Numbered from the stretch's first letter, positions 11,600 to 23,716 are shown. The stretch: 64,000 nucleotides of DNA from Allacma fusca (GCA_947179485.1 OX359246.1:40403632-40467631); one strand, 5' to 3'. Program-made: numbers and translations. The notes: generated by a model from the letters alone, not told the origin.

Positions 11600-12373
11600 G
11601 GGAGAGGTCACTAATGACATCACTTTCAAAAACGTAAATATTTCACCCACCCACCCTATCGTCACTTGCCGTCACTTTCTGCTTGAGGCACCTACCCACC
11701 CTAGAAAGTGATGTCACAAAGGATCGCAAAATATTGTCTTTTGCTCAACAAAGTTTTACGTTGTCACCCTAATGAGTCCTGGCGATTATTTGCGATACCT
11801 GATATATTGTCAAATTTGAAATCTTAAATTGGAGCAGAAAACATTGTAGGACTTTGATTACTTAATAATAATTCAAGTAAATTATTTTGGTTCACATTAA
11901 CATTGTTTTAGCAAATAATAATTTTATTACTGTTTTTTGCTCGTAATTTTATTCATCAAAATGTAAGTTTTGGCTACGCTTTATAAAAATCCATAATTGA
12001 ATGAAAATACTGCTCACGATCAATTTAAACAACGCCCGATGCTTAATAATTGCAACAAAACAATTTGCTGCAGCAATTATTTTGCTCGCTTTTAAGGTTT
12101 TAATGTTATAAGGTAACTGTTGTAGGTAAAAGGATGCTTATTGTTAGTCAGTTTTAACCCGAATATAGTGTGTATTTACTAATCAAACTGCAATACGCAA
12201 CAATAATTTTACCCGCAATAATACTAGCATTTGTCGTTCTTGTTACCCTAACACAGATAGAATCGGTGACGTCACTTTCCCAACAAACCACCCTACTACT
12301 ACGTCATGTCTCACCACTTTTAAGTGTTACCACCCACCCACTCAAAATATGACGTCATTAGTGACCTCCCCCT
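11600..12373. mobile_element. 774-bp TA-flanked MITE inserted in BTB exon 2
   Basis: The left end GGGAGAGGTCACTAATGACA and the inverted right end AGGGGGAGGTCACTAATGAC are closely matched. TA lies on both sides (11598-11599, 12374-12375). Repeated TGACGTCA/GTGATGTCAC words occur inside both arms. Removing the element and one TA rejoins a continuous exon with the reading VYGDVFTDSIPMA, exactly the expected end of a BTB domain. This fixes both the insertion point and the ancestral exon. No transposase is encoded. Confidence 0.88.
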
Positions 12374-12706
12374 TACGGACAGTATTCCAATGGCTGTCCA
12401 AGTATTGCAGCTTGGGGTTAAATATGATGTGAAGCCTCTCGTTCAGAAGTGTGTGCAACTCATCATACTGCTCATGAGCGAGGATATCCAATTGAAACAT
12501 GCAATCGAAACCTTTACCATAGCCCGGCGTTATTCTTTGGAGAATCTTATGGATCAGGCAGGAGACTTACTGGCTTGGTTGGTTGCAGTTTGTATTGCTA
12601 GATTATAATCATTTTATAAGGACAAATACGAGGTGTCTTAATTGGATTTTTATTTTTTAGATAATTATATATGTAGGTATATACATCTATGGTTGAGTAT
12701 GTCGGG

Positions 12707-13999
12707 TAGTGCGCCCAGTGTTTCGTTCCTGAAACGGGAATTTTCGTTTCGTTTCAGTTTGTTTCAGTTCGTTCCATAAAAATTTCAGTTCAGTTTCAAG
12801 TTTAACTGAAACGACGTTTGCAATTCTGCGGGAAAAATGCGTGTGTCACGAAAATTTTGCTGCTGCATACTTTAATATTTCTTGGGCATGTGAACTATAT
12901 AATATAGAATACAACGGAGAAACCGCCTTTGGTCAGTTAGTGAGCTTGGGAAACCATTAAATCCCGAATTAAAAAATAATTAATTAATATTTAGTAATAG
13001 AATACATTTAAATCTGTATAATTTACGTAAAATCACTAGTATATTTTTCATTACATCTAGACTAGGGGTGAGCATAACGAGATAACGAGACGAGAATCTC
13101 GTTTGTCTCGTTCGTTATTCATCAACGAGACAGTACGAGACATCTCGCTTTATTTACCGAGAATATCGTTTGCAATTAAATATTGCTTAAGCCAATATCA
13201 GACTGAAAATGGGGTGTTTTGCTATACCATTTGGCCAATTGAGACGTGTTTTGCAACTCTTGGTTCTAGCTATTATTATAGGAGACTTTCATTTACTTTT
13301 TTCAATGTTATCATGTTTTAAAATTTTATTGTCCGAACCCAAAAAAATATATTATGTGTCTTGAGATTGGTTTCATAAGTGAAAATTATATAAACTTCTA
13401 CGTTCTCTTACCAGAATTTGTGCAGGCTACAATTAAGTGGCATATATTTCAACAAAAAACCCATGTTTTTGCCCTGTCTCGTTTGTCTCGTGCATTGCTT
13501 ACTCTCGCTACTCTCGTCTTCGAAATATCTCGTTCTCGTATTTTTTACAGAAACGAGAACGAGATAAACGAGAATTTTAAAACCAACGAGATACTCACCC
13601 CTAATCTAGACTGTTGAAGTTTGTGCAAAATTTTAATTTAACTTACCACCACGGAGTTAGGGACATACTTTGTGTGGGCATGTTGGATCCTGCTTTGAAT
13701 ATGGAAAATGATTGGAGTTGCACGAGCTACCCAATTCTAGATTTACATTTAGAAGTATTCCTGACGTCGTAGTAAACTTATGCAGTGAATGCCGGGCCAT
13801 AAAGGATTTAATGTCCAGCATTTTAAATTTTCACACCTGAAACGATCGTTTTGCGTTTCGTTTCAGCTTACCGGGCAAACTGAAACGAACTGAAACACTT
13901 TTTTGTGAACTGAAACGATACCATAACATCGGTTCATTTCAGCGTCCAAACTGAAACGAAACAAATTTTTTGAAACGAACTGAAACAGTGGTCGTACTA
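12707..13999. mobile_element. hAT-type MITE with GAAACGA words
   Basis: Target copies ATGTCGGG lie at 12699-12706 and 14000-14007. The ends are TAGTGCGCCCAGTGTTTC at the left and, inverted, TAGTACGACCACTGTTTC at the right (15 of 18 match). Both arms are filled with GTTTCAGTTCG/GAAACGAACTG words. It sits in intron 2 of the BTB gene and itself hosts the element at 13063-13603. Confidence 0.9.
13063..13603. mobile_element. hAT-type MITE with ACGAGA words, nested
   Basis: The ends are TAGGGGTGAGCAT and, inverted, TAGGGGTGAGTAT. Exact 8-bp target copies ATCTAGAC lie at 13055-13062 and 13604-13611. Both arms are built from ACGAGA/TCTCGTT words. It lies wholly inside the GAAACGA element and is therefore the younger of the two. 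Confidence 0.92.
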
Positions 14000-14839
14000 A
14001 TGTCGGGACAGAAAAAAAATTTGCAAATTGGGAATATTCGGGTTAAACAAATGTGTATATCCCTCCGTTCAAAATTATAACATTACAGTAAATTTTTGTC
14101 ACTTTCAAAACGGTACTGTTTAAGAAAGATTGGATGTTTTTGTATACATTGGGTTTATTTTCGGGGTGGGACAATTTTGAGACGTGAGTATTGTCCACGT
14201 GATATTTCGAGACGGGATCGGAATACGTATTTTGTCCATGGATTTCGGAACGAGATAGTGTCTTCTGTGAAACAAAACAATCATCCCCAGCAAATCTCTA
14301 ATAGTATATAATGTTTCAAAACTTACCCATATTCAACTTTTATGGCGCCGCGACAGCTTGTACAACCCATCAAAACGGCAACATACCCAAATTATCCTAA
14401 AAATGACCTCAAAAATAATAAAATCTATAATAAAATCAAACTGGCGTCATGCCGAAAATTCATAAAATGGCACAAATGCCTGTTTTACAACGTTTTGAGA
14501 CGCCAATAACATTTGATGTATCCGCGAAAGTTGAAGAGTCAATTTTTATTTAAATCAATAATTTGTTTGAAAAAAATCAAGTGATTTAAATCAAGCCACC
14601 CTGATTTTTACTGTTCTTTGTATGCTCATGTTCAGGGAGAATGTGACCAAGCGCATTCAATATTCTGATGTCCGCCGCTTACAGCCGTTGGCGCTCCAGC
14701 TTTACCACCCTGTTCCGAAAGTGTTGGCTTCGTACCATCAGAGTTACGAAGTACTGGAATATTGTCAAAACCACGAGGACAATTTGGAGTAAGTATCGCC
14801 TCATAACAGTATTTTTTCATATAATTCAGACCTTTCAAC

Positions 14840-15662
14840 TACAGCATCACCCCGTGGGATATTTTAGGCCCGTGCCCACCCGTGGCTCGTAACGTTTTAC
14901 CCGTACCCGCCCGGCCCGAAATTAATGTCTATCGAAAAAGCCCGGCCCGGCCCGCAAAATTAAAAAAAACCCGTAGCCCGCCCGCAAATACCATACATCT
15001 TAAATACTGAAAAACTGTATTTTAAAATATTGGTGTTCTTGACGGTTACATACAGTCGTTAAACTATCTTGTTTATTAAGAAGGCAACACAAAAGCTTAT
15101 GCTGCTATTTCGGCTTTGGTAAGCACTTCTGGTGGCGTTCTTGAATTTATTACAATGTTAACTTCTGGATTCTTATTACAAATATTTGAACTACTAGCAG
15201 GATTCATCTTATTGACTAAATGGAATTTTCCACAGTAATGAAGAGCGAAATGAAACTTACTAAATAACAAATGCAGGTATGCACGAAAACTTTTCTTGCA
15301 TACCTGCCTTTGTTATTTATTAACAGTCGTACAGACGGGCACGGGCCTAAAATATCCCACGGGGTGATGCTCTATCGTACACCAAGCGTTAGTTTGTTTG
15401 AAAGCTAAAATGCAAACGTCTGAAATTCGTTCAAGTCATTCAAGCCTATGTACATTCACAACCGCTGCTCCTGCATTCACAACTAATGGAATTTCTCACG
15501 GGCTTTTACGGGCTTTCACGGTCTTTTTTAACCGCGATGAAAAGACCGTACCCGCCCGTAACCCGTCAAACATAATAATTTTTACCCGTACCCGCTCGAA
15601 GCCCGTGCGGGCCGGGCTTTTTGCGGGCTTACCCGTAAATTTTAACCACCCGAGATGCTCTA
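14840..15662. mobile_element. hAT-type MITE with GGCCCG/ACCCGT words
   Basis: The left end is TACAGCATCACCCCGTGGG. The right end inverted is TAGAGCATCTCGGGTGG. Target copies CTTTCAAC (14832-14839) and CTTTGAAC (15663-15670) differ at one base. A second copy of the terminus, much closer to the left end, lies inside at about 15330-15374, so the left 535 bases form a near-perfect inverted-repeat unit of their own. It sits in intron 3 of the BTB gene. Confidence 0.75.
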
Positions 15663-16351
15663 CTTTGAACAGAATTTCGAAGGGAAAACTTGGGTAAACA
15701 TGGTAATTTTGTGTTGTCCAGGATATTGTATAGTCTACAGCGTTCAGCAGGGGCAACTCACTCCAAGGTCATGGTGGAGTCACTGATTTTGGAAGGGGTG
15801 AACTACGATAGCTTGCAGGAGTATTGGCCATCTTATACAGACCCTGAGCCGGAAATACAGGTTCTTGTTTCGATAGAAAAGTTGGACTGTTATGATGAAG
15901 GAACACGCATCTTTGACCGAAACTGTTTCATCAGGAAAGGAGAACAAACCAAATTAAAGGTTTCCCCGCAGATAGAGTTGGCTTGTGATGTAGAGTATCG
16001 TTTCAAAGTAAAATTTCAGGTACTCTATTTTTTAACATCCTATTGACATAATTTCTATCACGGGTTTAATTTTTTGAAGTCAAAAGTATACATTACAATT
16101 TGTATGCAACTTTAAATTAGGGAAGCGTCCTTGTAATCAAGCAGACAGGCCAAAGGGACGTAGATTGGAATTATGATTTACTGACCAACTTAAAATTGGC
16201 TACAGAAGTGTCGGATCCAAATTTAGCTGGAATCTTACAAGTGACAATAATTAAACCTCTATCTGAGAATAATGCTTATAGATGTGGTAATTATTCTGGT
16301 GCACGGGCATTGCATGTCTTGAAGGGATTGATGCTTGTGCAGGAATGTTAA

Positions 16352-17266
16352 ATATTAAAATACTCATTATAGTATACTATACGAAAGAAATGGGTGGAAG
16401 AGAAAATAATTACTCGTCGTAATCCTAATTGTAGGGTAATGTAATTTTGATTTAATTTGCGATTGTGTCGATCAGTTTCTCGATTAAACATTGTACTAAA
16501 GGGTTGGTTATATACACATTGTTAAACTGTAAGTAGAGATGGAGTTGAGTGCTGTTTGTATTTTGTATATTTAATACAAATATTAACCTTGACCCTATTA
16601 GAATAACGGTTCACTCAATTACTGACCTAATGGATTGAGCAGTGTTTATAATTTCTGAGTATTATTACTTTCGGAGGGGTAATCATAGCATACAATTGTT
16701 TGCTTGTGTCCCCTGTATATTGTTAGAACATTTATTGCTTGCTTTTTAGCTTTTGGGTAAAATTAGAACCCAATTTGAACAATCATTGAAAAGGATCAAA
16801 AACATTGTAATTTCTGTCATTTGAGGAACTACTAGTATAGGTGTCGAATCATTTATACGAAGTAAAATTAATTGCTCTAAATGAATAATTTGTTCTATGA
16901 GCAACCAAAATTAATGTTATTTATTATAACAGCGTGGTTCATCATCCATAATAAATTTCATATTTTCGTGTCAATTTGGTGAATACGTTACTTCGTCGTC
17001 TATTTACTTTCACATAATGTTGCCTAAATCTAGACTATTCCTTGCATACCAGAAATCCAGGTCTGTTTGATAGTTCCTTACTCAAAACTTCCAATAACTA
17101 GTTTTTGCCAAAGTACAATAATAATATTTTTTTATTAAGAGTTATTGCTCGATCAGTACAAAAATCACTGTTCACCCCCGAGTCACACCGTCACACGATC
17201 TAATAATCATTTTTATAATTTATAAAATCAACCTAGTTTTCCATTTTTATTATGTTGTTTAACAAT
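16352..17266. other. 3' flank of the BTB gene; no other feature seen
   Basis: AT-rich, with stops in all frames. A canonical AATAAA signal is not obvious close to the stop codon; AATATTAAA follows it directly. I see no repeats or inverted structures of note. Confidence 0.4.
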
Positions 17267-17346
17267 GTCTGCATTCAAAGATGCTAAACTGATTTTGCCT
17301 ATCCTACATCCTACCTATACATTCAGTTTAGGAGGGGCCTTCCTTC

Positions 17347-18409
17347 CATAGATGCACACCCTCATGAGGGATGAGGGCAACGCTCACCCTCACTCTCATG
17401 AGGACTACGATGTAATCACTGTATGAGCGTGAGCGCTTGCAAATTTTTGATGCACTCATTGAAATGAGCGTGAGGGTAGCAGGTACTCATTTTGTAATCA
17501 CGAAGTGAGGGTGAGGGGGATTTATCGCACTCACGATATGGTAGTGCACGTAAACAATATATAGAATAATGCCATCTTGCGCTGTGGTTATAATTATCTA
17601 TGTAGCTTTTTGCTTCGATATAAAGTAAAATACCAGCTGAATATTATTATCAGTATTGTTATCAATATCACTGTACATTTAAATTCAGTTTTACGAGTTT
17701 CAATCTACATCTTGCTCGTCTTTAAAAAAATCAGCTTGCATTACATCAAGAAGATGTACGAATGAGTAATAATTTGTGCTAGATGTATTTGTAAATTTTG
17801 AACGTAATACAGAAAATTCACTAAATAACTGGGAGTTAAATTTAAAAAATGAAACACCCAAGAAGCGTCCATTCTTCCAAATCCTAGCCGAAATAAATTC
17901 AAAAAAATTATCAATATGAAGGATAATTTATGCTAAAGTAAAAGAATAGTAAAAGCGAACCAATAAATAATGATGCATACATAATAACGTATTTCTCAAA
18001 TTTTCAATTAACGTGCACTAAAATCCCCTTTTCCTGTAATAAAAATATTCGACTACAGCAACAATAATATTCAATGTATGCATTTTTCTGTCGGATTGTA
18101 CATTGTATATGCATACGCTGACTGACGGAAGCATAGTATTAAAAGGTAAAATTTATAAACTTAAACGGATAATTTCAAAACAATAATATACAATTGAACT
18201 ATATAGCCAAACTCAATGTAACCGTAAATTAAATGAGCGCACTCATGAGCGCGAGGGTGAGCGCATAAATTATTTTTGGTGCGCTCATGAGCGTGAGGAC
18301 GATTAAAATATGTATACAAAATTGTGAGGCAGCGTGAGGGCGAGCGAGCGGTGCTTCACGGACAATGAGCGTGAGGTGAGGGTGAGCGAAACTAAAATGT
18401 ACATCTATG
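17347..18409. mobile_element. hAT-type MITE with GAGGGTGAG words, nested
   Basis: The ends are CATAGATGCACACC at the left and CATAGATGTACAT at the right (inverted). Exact target copies CTTCCTTC lie at 17339-17346 and 18410-18417. The arms are filled with CTCACCCTCA/GAGCGTGAGGG words. The middle is AT-rich and non-coding. A family member lies at 30057-31023. Confidence 0.92.
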
Positions 18410-19089
18410 CTTCCTTCTTGCCTATTTGTGCAATTGCTAGGCCTATATCCTTGCCTACAAGTAGGCATTTGCCGCTGCCTACATTTCTGCCTATATAGGG
18501 TAACGGAAAGTGTTAGCCCCTTCCTACATGGGACCCTATACTGTAGAATTAAATTATATTTTGATTAAAATTCATAATTACATTTTGCTGTCTTTATTTT
18601 AGCAAATTTATTATGGACATATAGCATTAGTTTAAAAAACAATTAGGCTATCCCTCATATGCAACAATTATTCAGCAAACACTCACAATTGTTTGTTACA
18701 TCATATATTTAATCATATATAATATCATATATAATAATATATAATATATATAATATCATATATTTAAACAAACTGATTTTGAGTACTTCTTCAAAATTAA
18801 TGTTACTTATGCATTATGTGAAACCTCGTATTGATCGGGCCTATTGCACGTTACAATAAGTACAAGCCATCGAGCAATCACATACAATATATGTTCATGT
18901 ACTTAGTTATGTATGGATATTATTTTGAATGGGAAATCTCACATGTCCCTGCGGTACCCTGATATACGATTGATGACCTTTAATCTGCTTTTGTAAAATA
19001 CTACCAAAAACTCACATATTTTCAATGTAGATTTTTGCTCCGCTAGATACGGTATGTACGCTTTATGATTTTTCTTGATTCCTACATTG

Positions 19090-19262
19090 GTTTAAGCGTT
19101 CGTCTCAGTCTCAGTCAGTCCCCTGAACCAGAAATAAGTCTAAGTCAGTCAAAGTCTTGAGCTGTAGTTAGATTTATCAGTCGCAGTCTCAGTCAGTCAT
19201 CAGTCAGTCACTCAATGTTGCAGTCAGTACTTCAGCATCAGTCTAAGACTGGTCTATCCTGG
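19090..19262. repeat. Fragment of the CAGTC-word hAT family
   Basis: Dense CAGTCAGT/AGTCTCAG words end in GTCTAAGACTGGTCTATCCTG. That is the inverted form of the terminus of the element at 4961-5981. The left terminus and target duplication are not evident. Confidence 0.6.
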
Positions 19263-19300
19263 TGCATTCCTATTTTATAGGCATTTTTTTCTGCGAAAAC

Positions 19301-19827
19301 TAATGTTGGGGAAGTCTCTGAATTGAGAGTCCTATCCCTTGTGAGTCCCAGAGTATCATGAAATAAGTCCGTCCAGTCCGTCCCAGTTAGAAATTACGTG
19401 AGTCCGAATCAGTCCCAGTCTCTGGCAGAGACTTTAGATAAAGTCTGTATCCGTCCCTAACCTTTTATAAGTCCACAAGGAACCCCCAAAACAATGCACA
19501 AGTTTTGCGGAAATTGCCATGAGATGGAACTATGCTACATAGTGGACCTGAACATAACGTTGCTGAAGCGGCAAAATGGTCCAAGTGATGTACAAATGCA
19601 TGTGTGCGTAGACCATTTTGACTCTTCCACGACGATATGTAACCCAAACGGCCCAAACCCAACTATGAGTCTCCTCAGTCTTTATGACGTTTAGTGAGAG
19701 AGAGTCCCAGTCCGTCCCAGTCCCAGCATTTGTTTCATTTTTAAGTCCCAGTCTCAGTCCAGTCCGTATCTGTATCTCAGTTTTTGAAGTCCGTCCCAAT
19801 AGACTGAGTCTCATTTCCCCAACATTA
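19301..19827. mobile_element. hAT-type MITE with AGTCC/CCCAGTC words, nested
   Basis: The ends are TAATGTTGGGGAAGT at the left and TAATGTTGGGGAAAT at the right (inverted). Exact target copies GCGAAAAC lie at 19293-19300 and 19828-19835. The arms are built of CCCAGTC/GTCCGTCC words. It lies inside the GCCTAC element. Confidence 0.92.
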
Positions 19828-20023
19828 GCGAAAACCAGTGCACCCTATTTTGCCTATAATTTTTTCTGCAAATAGCTCGCACAATATAAATAGGCCTACA
19901 TGTAGGCCTACATGTAGGATAGGCTAGCATCTTTGGTCTGCATACTAGAATAATATATCAATTTCAATCACATTTTTACCGGCAAACATAAACCAGGCAT
20001 CTGAAATTAATGTTACTCTAAAT

Positions 20024-20735
20024 TAGTGGTCGGACCAATTCAATTTAGTATTGGAAGTTTTCGATTCGATTCAGTTCAATTCAGAATTGGAATTTTTCGA
20101 TTCGATTCAGTTCAATTCAGAATTGGAATTTTTCGATTCGATTCAGTTCAATTCAGAATTGGAATTGTTCGATTCGATTCAGTTCAATTCAGAATTGGAA
20201 TTTTTCGATTCGATTCAGTTCAATTCAGAATTGGAATTTTTCGATTCGATTCAGTTCAATTCAGAATTGGAATTTTTCGATTCGATTCAGTTCAATTCAG
20301 AATTGGAATTGTTCGATTCGATTCAGTTCAATTCAGAATTGGAATTTTTCGATTCGATTCAGTTCAATTCAGAATTGAAATTGTTCGATTCGATTCAGTT
20401 CAATTCAGAATTGGAATTGTTCGATTCGATTCAGTTCAATTCAGAATTGGAATTGTTCGATTCGATTCAGTTCAATTCAGAATTGGAATTGTTCGATTCG
20501 ATTCAGTTCAATTCAGAATTGGAATTGTTCGATTCGATTCAGTTCAATTCAGAATTGGAATTGTTCGATTCGATTCAGTTCAATTCAGAATTGGAATTGT
20601 TCGATTCGATTCAGTTCAATTCAGAATTGGAATTGTTCGATTCGATTCAGTTCAATTCAGAATTGGAATTTTTCGATTCGCTTCAATTAAATCAAATTGA
20701 AAAATTTGAATCAAATTGAATCGATCCGACCACTA
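20024..20735. mobile_element. hAT-type MITE consisting almost wholly of a 36-bp repeat
   Basis: The ends are TAGTGGTCGGACC at the left and TAGTGGTCGGATC at the right (inverted). Exact 8-bp target copies CTCTAAAT lie at 20016-20023 and 20736-20743. Almost everything between is a head-to-tail array of about 18 near-identical 36-bp units (TTCGATTCGATTCAGTTCAA, then TTCAGAATTGGAATTT/G). Since 36 is divisible by three, two frames stay open for over 220 codons. They are not genes: the composition is that of the repeat, and the frames start and stop at the element's edges. Confidence 0.93.
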
Positions 20736-20743
20736 CTCTAAAT

Positions 20744-23716
20744 GACAATGGCATGAAAGTAACTGCGATGGTTCGGTAATGATCCATGTGTTTTCATTTC
20801 AAGTCATTAAGACCATAATAATCAAAACTTGAGTTGTAAGGGCTTATAGCTAAATCAACCTGAATAAGCAGATTATTAATATTAATAAACAAAACTGTTT
20901 GCGTGACATGTGCTTGTAATAAGTGGTATAGAGTGTGTTCGAGCACGATCGATTTCAACGAAAAGTGAACGCATCCGAGCTTCTGACTTTGGTTTGCGTT
21001 AAGGACCTGGTCCAACCGCCCGAACACCCCCCCCCCCGCGCATGCTATGGGGAAACGAATGTAAGTAAGTTTGCCATGAATTGATCAATGGACCACCAGT
21101 TAAATTTAATATATGTAATTCGTGCCTGTAATCCATAGGAGCTATTATGTGCATACATATATTTTTGTTGTACAAAAGCTTAGCTATGCGCAAATTTAAA
21201 AGTTGTTTTGTTTTTACAACTAATATAGCCAGTGGCGAACAATACTTTTTCTAATGTGTCATACCATTTTTTCGGTGGAAAGCCTCGTCAGTCTGATTAA
21301 TTGCATCAATTAACAATGAAGCCCTCAAGTTACTAAATTTACATGGTGCTTCAACCCATTTTTCCAATCGCACTCTTTTCCTAGTTTTTCAAAATTTGTC
21401 TCGCTAACTTACGTCGAAAGGCAACCACAATTATTTTCAAAATATGTCTTGACGCAAGTTTTTCACCAACTGTACGGTAAGTACATGAGATAAGTGTAGG
21501 TTGAATAAAATAAATTATGATCATGCAGGGGAAAAACAGGGAGCAAGTTTGATGAAATCCGGTGGTGGGGTCATAAAACATTTTCTACCCTGGCCCTCAG
21601 TCCTTAAATCATTGGGTGGGCCTCAGATGTTACATTGATACTAAAACTTAAAATAAATGCCAAAATCTTGTCCCAATTGGGGATTCCAAGAGACCCTGAC
21701 GCACTTTCTTGTAAATCGGATGGGGCATACTTAGGGCAAGTGTTTTAATTATACTAGCTATTTTTCAGTGTTTTATTCACCTACATAAAAGTACTCTATC
21801 TATAATCATCGTACACTTGTCCAAAGTGCTCTTAAAGCGGCACTTCGCTTTTGCATTAAAATTTATATAGTTACTAAATAAATTTGTTTGAACTCCAAAT
21901 TACTATCCTCAAAAATATATTTCTGCAAAATATATTTCTAGCTGTAATACATTGCTCATGACTCCAATGTAAGTCAAATGCTTAAACGTAGGGTTAAACG
22001 GGGCGACCTCTATCACGAGATGTCGGATTGCTGTTCCATTTCGACAAATATGGTAAATGTTAAAGGCTTTAGTAGCAAAAGTCATGGGCTTTTTCGTAAA
22101 CCTGCGTTCGTTACTAAAATTGATTTTACGGGAACAAAATTATTCTACATTGAAAATTTTAAATGCATTTTAATATGGACATTTTCAGTAGCTGAACGCA
22201 CAGAAAATACAACGGAAATTTTGAAAATTTGTTTGTGGTGTGCACACGCTTAAAAACAATGATACAAATATTCAACAAGATTAAAAAATTCAACTAAACA
22301 GAACCCCGTGATTGTTTTAAAATTAGGGGTTTCGAGTACCACGACTTTTTTTGTCCAAATTCTGGGACTCTCGGAGTGTTTCTATTTGGCTGATGAGCGA
22401 TTTTTCAAAATAGAACTGGGTACTTCTGAGCCAATAGTCACGTTGCCAAATTGGTAGCCAATTGGGAGGTTGCCTAATTGGGAAGATAAAAGGAAAGTCC
22501 CCAGTCGAAAAATATGGAAAAAAGGGATTAAAGGCAGGCATTTTACAATTTGTTGTTTTCTTCAGCAAAGATTTTTAAAATTATTATTGACCTCTGTCAG
22601 GAGAACGTTTTTAACAACAAGTATTCTTTAAAGTTACTATTTTTTACTTTCAGTTGGGAATTACGAATCTATTGATGTCTATTCTGCAGAAACTTAAGAC
22701 TCAACACGGAACATTAAAACTGTCTTCCAGTCAGATTTACAAAATTCCGACTCGTGTCTCGAAGATGCAATTAGAAAATATCGTACATGTGTACTAATTA
22801 ATAATTATGATAACACAATAACTACAAAGTTTCCAGAAACTTGAACGAAGAGTGTGTCAGATGTATCGATACATATGTAGAATTATACAGTCGACAGATT
22901 TCCCACTAAACCGTTTGAAGCTTGTGAGCCATTGGCAAGACTTTCTTCGTGGAACTCACAACTCACAGTACTCACTTAAGTCATGAATGTAATTACGAAT
23001 CATTGGTTTCTGGGAGCTCTGCGAGATGCGTTGCGTGGTGTAATGTGTAATCTAAACAATTAATGAATTTTCGGTTACTTTAAAATGGTGTGTGGATATT
23101 TTTTAATATTTTTAACGAATGTCTTGATTTTTCTACCCTGGCCTACTCTAGACTGCACCCCTGGTCAAATCCGCTGGAGAGAAGGTAATACAAATCGAAA
23201 TCACAATTGAAATTATAATGAAGTAATTAATGTGCTAATACAAATAGGTAGTAATTTACGTGCATATGTTTTTATTCTACAAATGTTCGAATAGATTTTT
23301 GACTCTTGGTTTGACTCCGATATTAGCAAATTCCTTTTGCTATTTGATTTGCCCCCTGGATGCCACCGCCATGGGCTGAGACGAAGTTATAGCATTGCTA
23401 CGTTCTTGAATCAACTACTAAATTATGTTTAATTTTATTACTGTTGCCTCGATGTGGTAACTTTAGTCTGTGACCATGTTAGATTAATTGGCTCTGCAGT
23501 TCAAAAATAAATGCTGAGACACAAATGTTAAGTTTAAGCTCTTTTTAACTCGGTGATTAGTGTTTAAAAAAATAGCACCGACCTAGAAATATTAAGCTCA
23601 TATTGTTCTTTAAGAACAATATAATTTCCTTAAAATTATGAAATTTGAAATAACTACCAAAGCGTCATACTAATATTTTGTAATTAAATTGTGGACAAAA
23701 TTTAAAAATCTTATCA
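20744..23716. other. No gene recognised; AT-rich intergenic DNA
   Basis: Notable only for a C homopolymer near 21027-21037 and for phrases such as TTTTCTACCCTGGCC at 21580 and 23134, which hint at old dispersed repeats. Short open frames here lack recognisable domains or splice context. Confidence 0.4.

Larger units (their letters stand above)
7897..16351 (+). pseudogene. BTB/POZ-BACK domain gene, five exons, interrupted in exon 2
   Basis: Exon 1 (ATG at 7897) encodes an N-terminal leader and a BTB domain: KKHCDVSF, HKFFLMSRSPVFEAMFSGEW and PLPDIE, as in KLHL/BTBD-type substrate adaptors of CUL3 ubiquitin ligases. Exon 2 (11578-11599 plus 12376-12577) finishes the BTB domain and enters BACK (TDSIPMAVQVLQLGVKYD, LVQKC). 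It is split by a MITE at 11600-12373. Exon 3 is 14636-14788, exon 4 15722-16019 and exon 5 16121-16351, with TAA at 16349. The joins of exons 3-4 and 4-5 keep frame with good AG and GT sites. The donors of exon 1 (near 8187, GTACAG) and exon 2 (12578, GTTGGT) are weak. The C-terminal region is not the PHR domain of BTBD3/6 and I do not recognise it. The locus may be dead, or the MITE may be spliced around. Confidence 0.72.
17275..19935. mobile_element. hAT-type MITE with GCCTAC words, host of a transposon nest
   Basis: The ends are TCAAAGATGCTA at the left and CAAAGATGCTAGCC at the right (inverted). The target copies GTCTGCAT lie at 17267-17274 and 19936-19943. The element's own sequence is recognised by GCCTATCCTACA/TGTAGGC words at 17296-17330, 18418-18500 and 19845-19925. 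It contains complete younger elements at 17347-18409 and 19301-19827, and a fragment at about 19090-19262. Family members with the same terminus-plus-word layout (CAAAGGTGTCCGCCYATCC) occur at 24463-25282 and 43366. Confidence 0.82.

Noticed and set aside
19090..19300. Independent complete element for the CAGTC fragment
   Set aside because: The right end is clear, but no left terminus or target copy could be matched.
20026..20719. Two overlapping open frames of more than 220 codons
   Set aside because: They are translations of a 36-bp tandem array bounded by transposon termini; both frames are open because 36 is a multiple of three.
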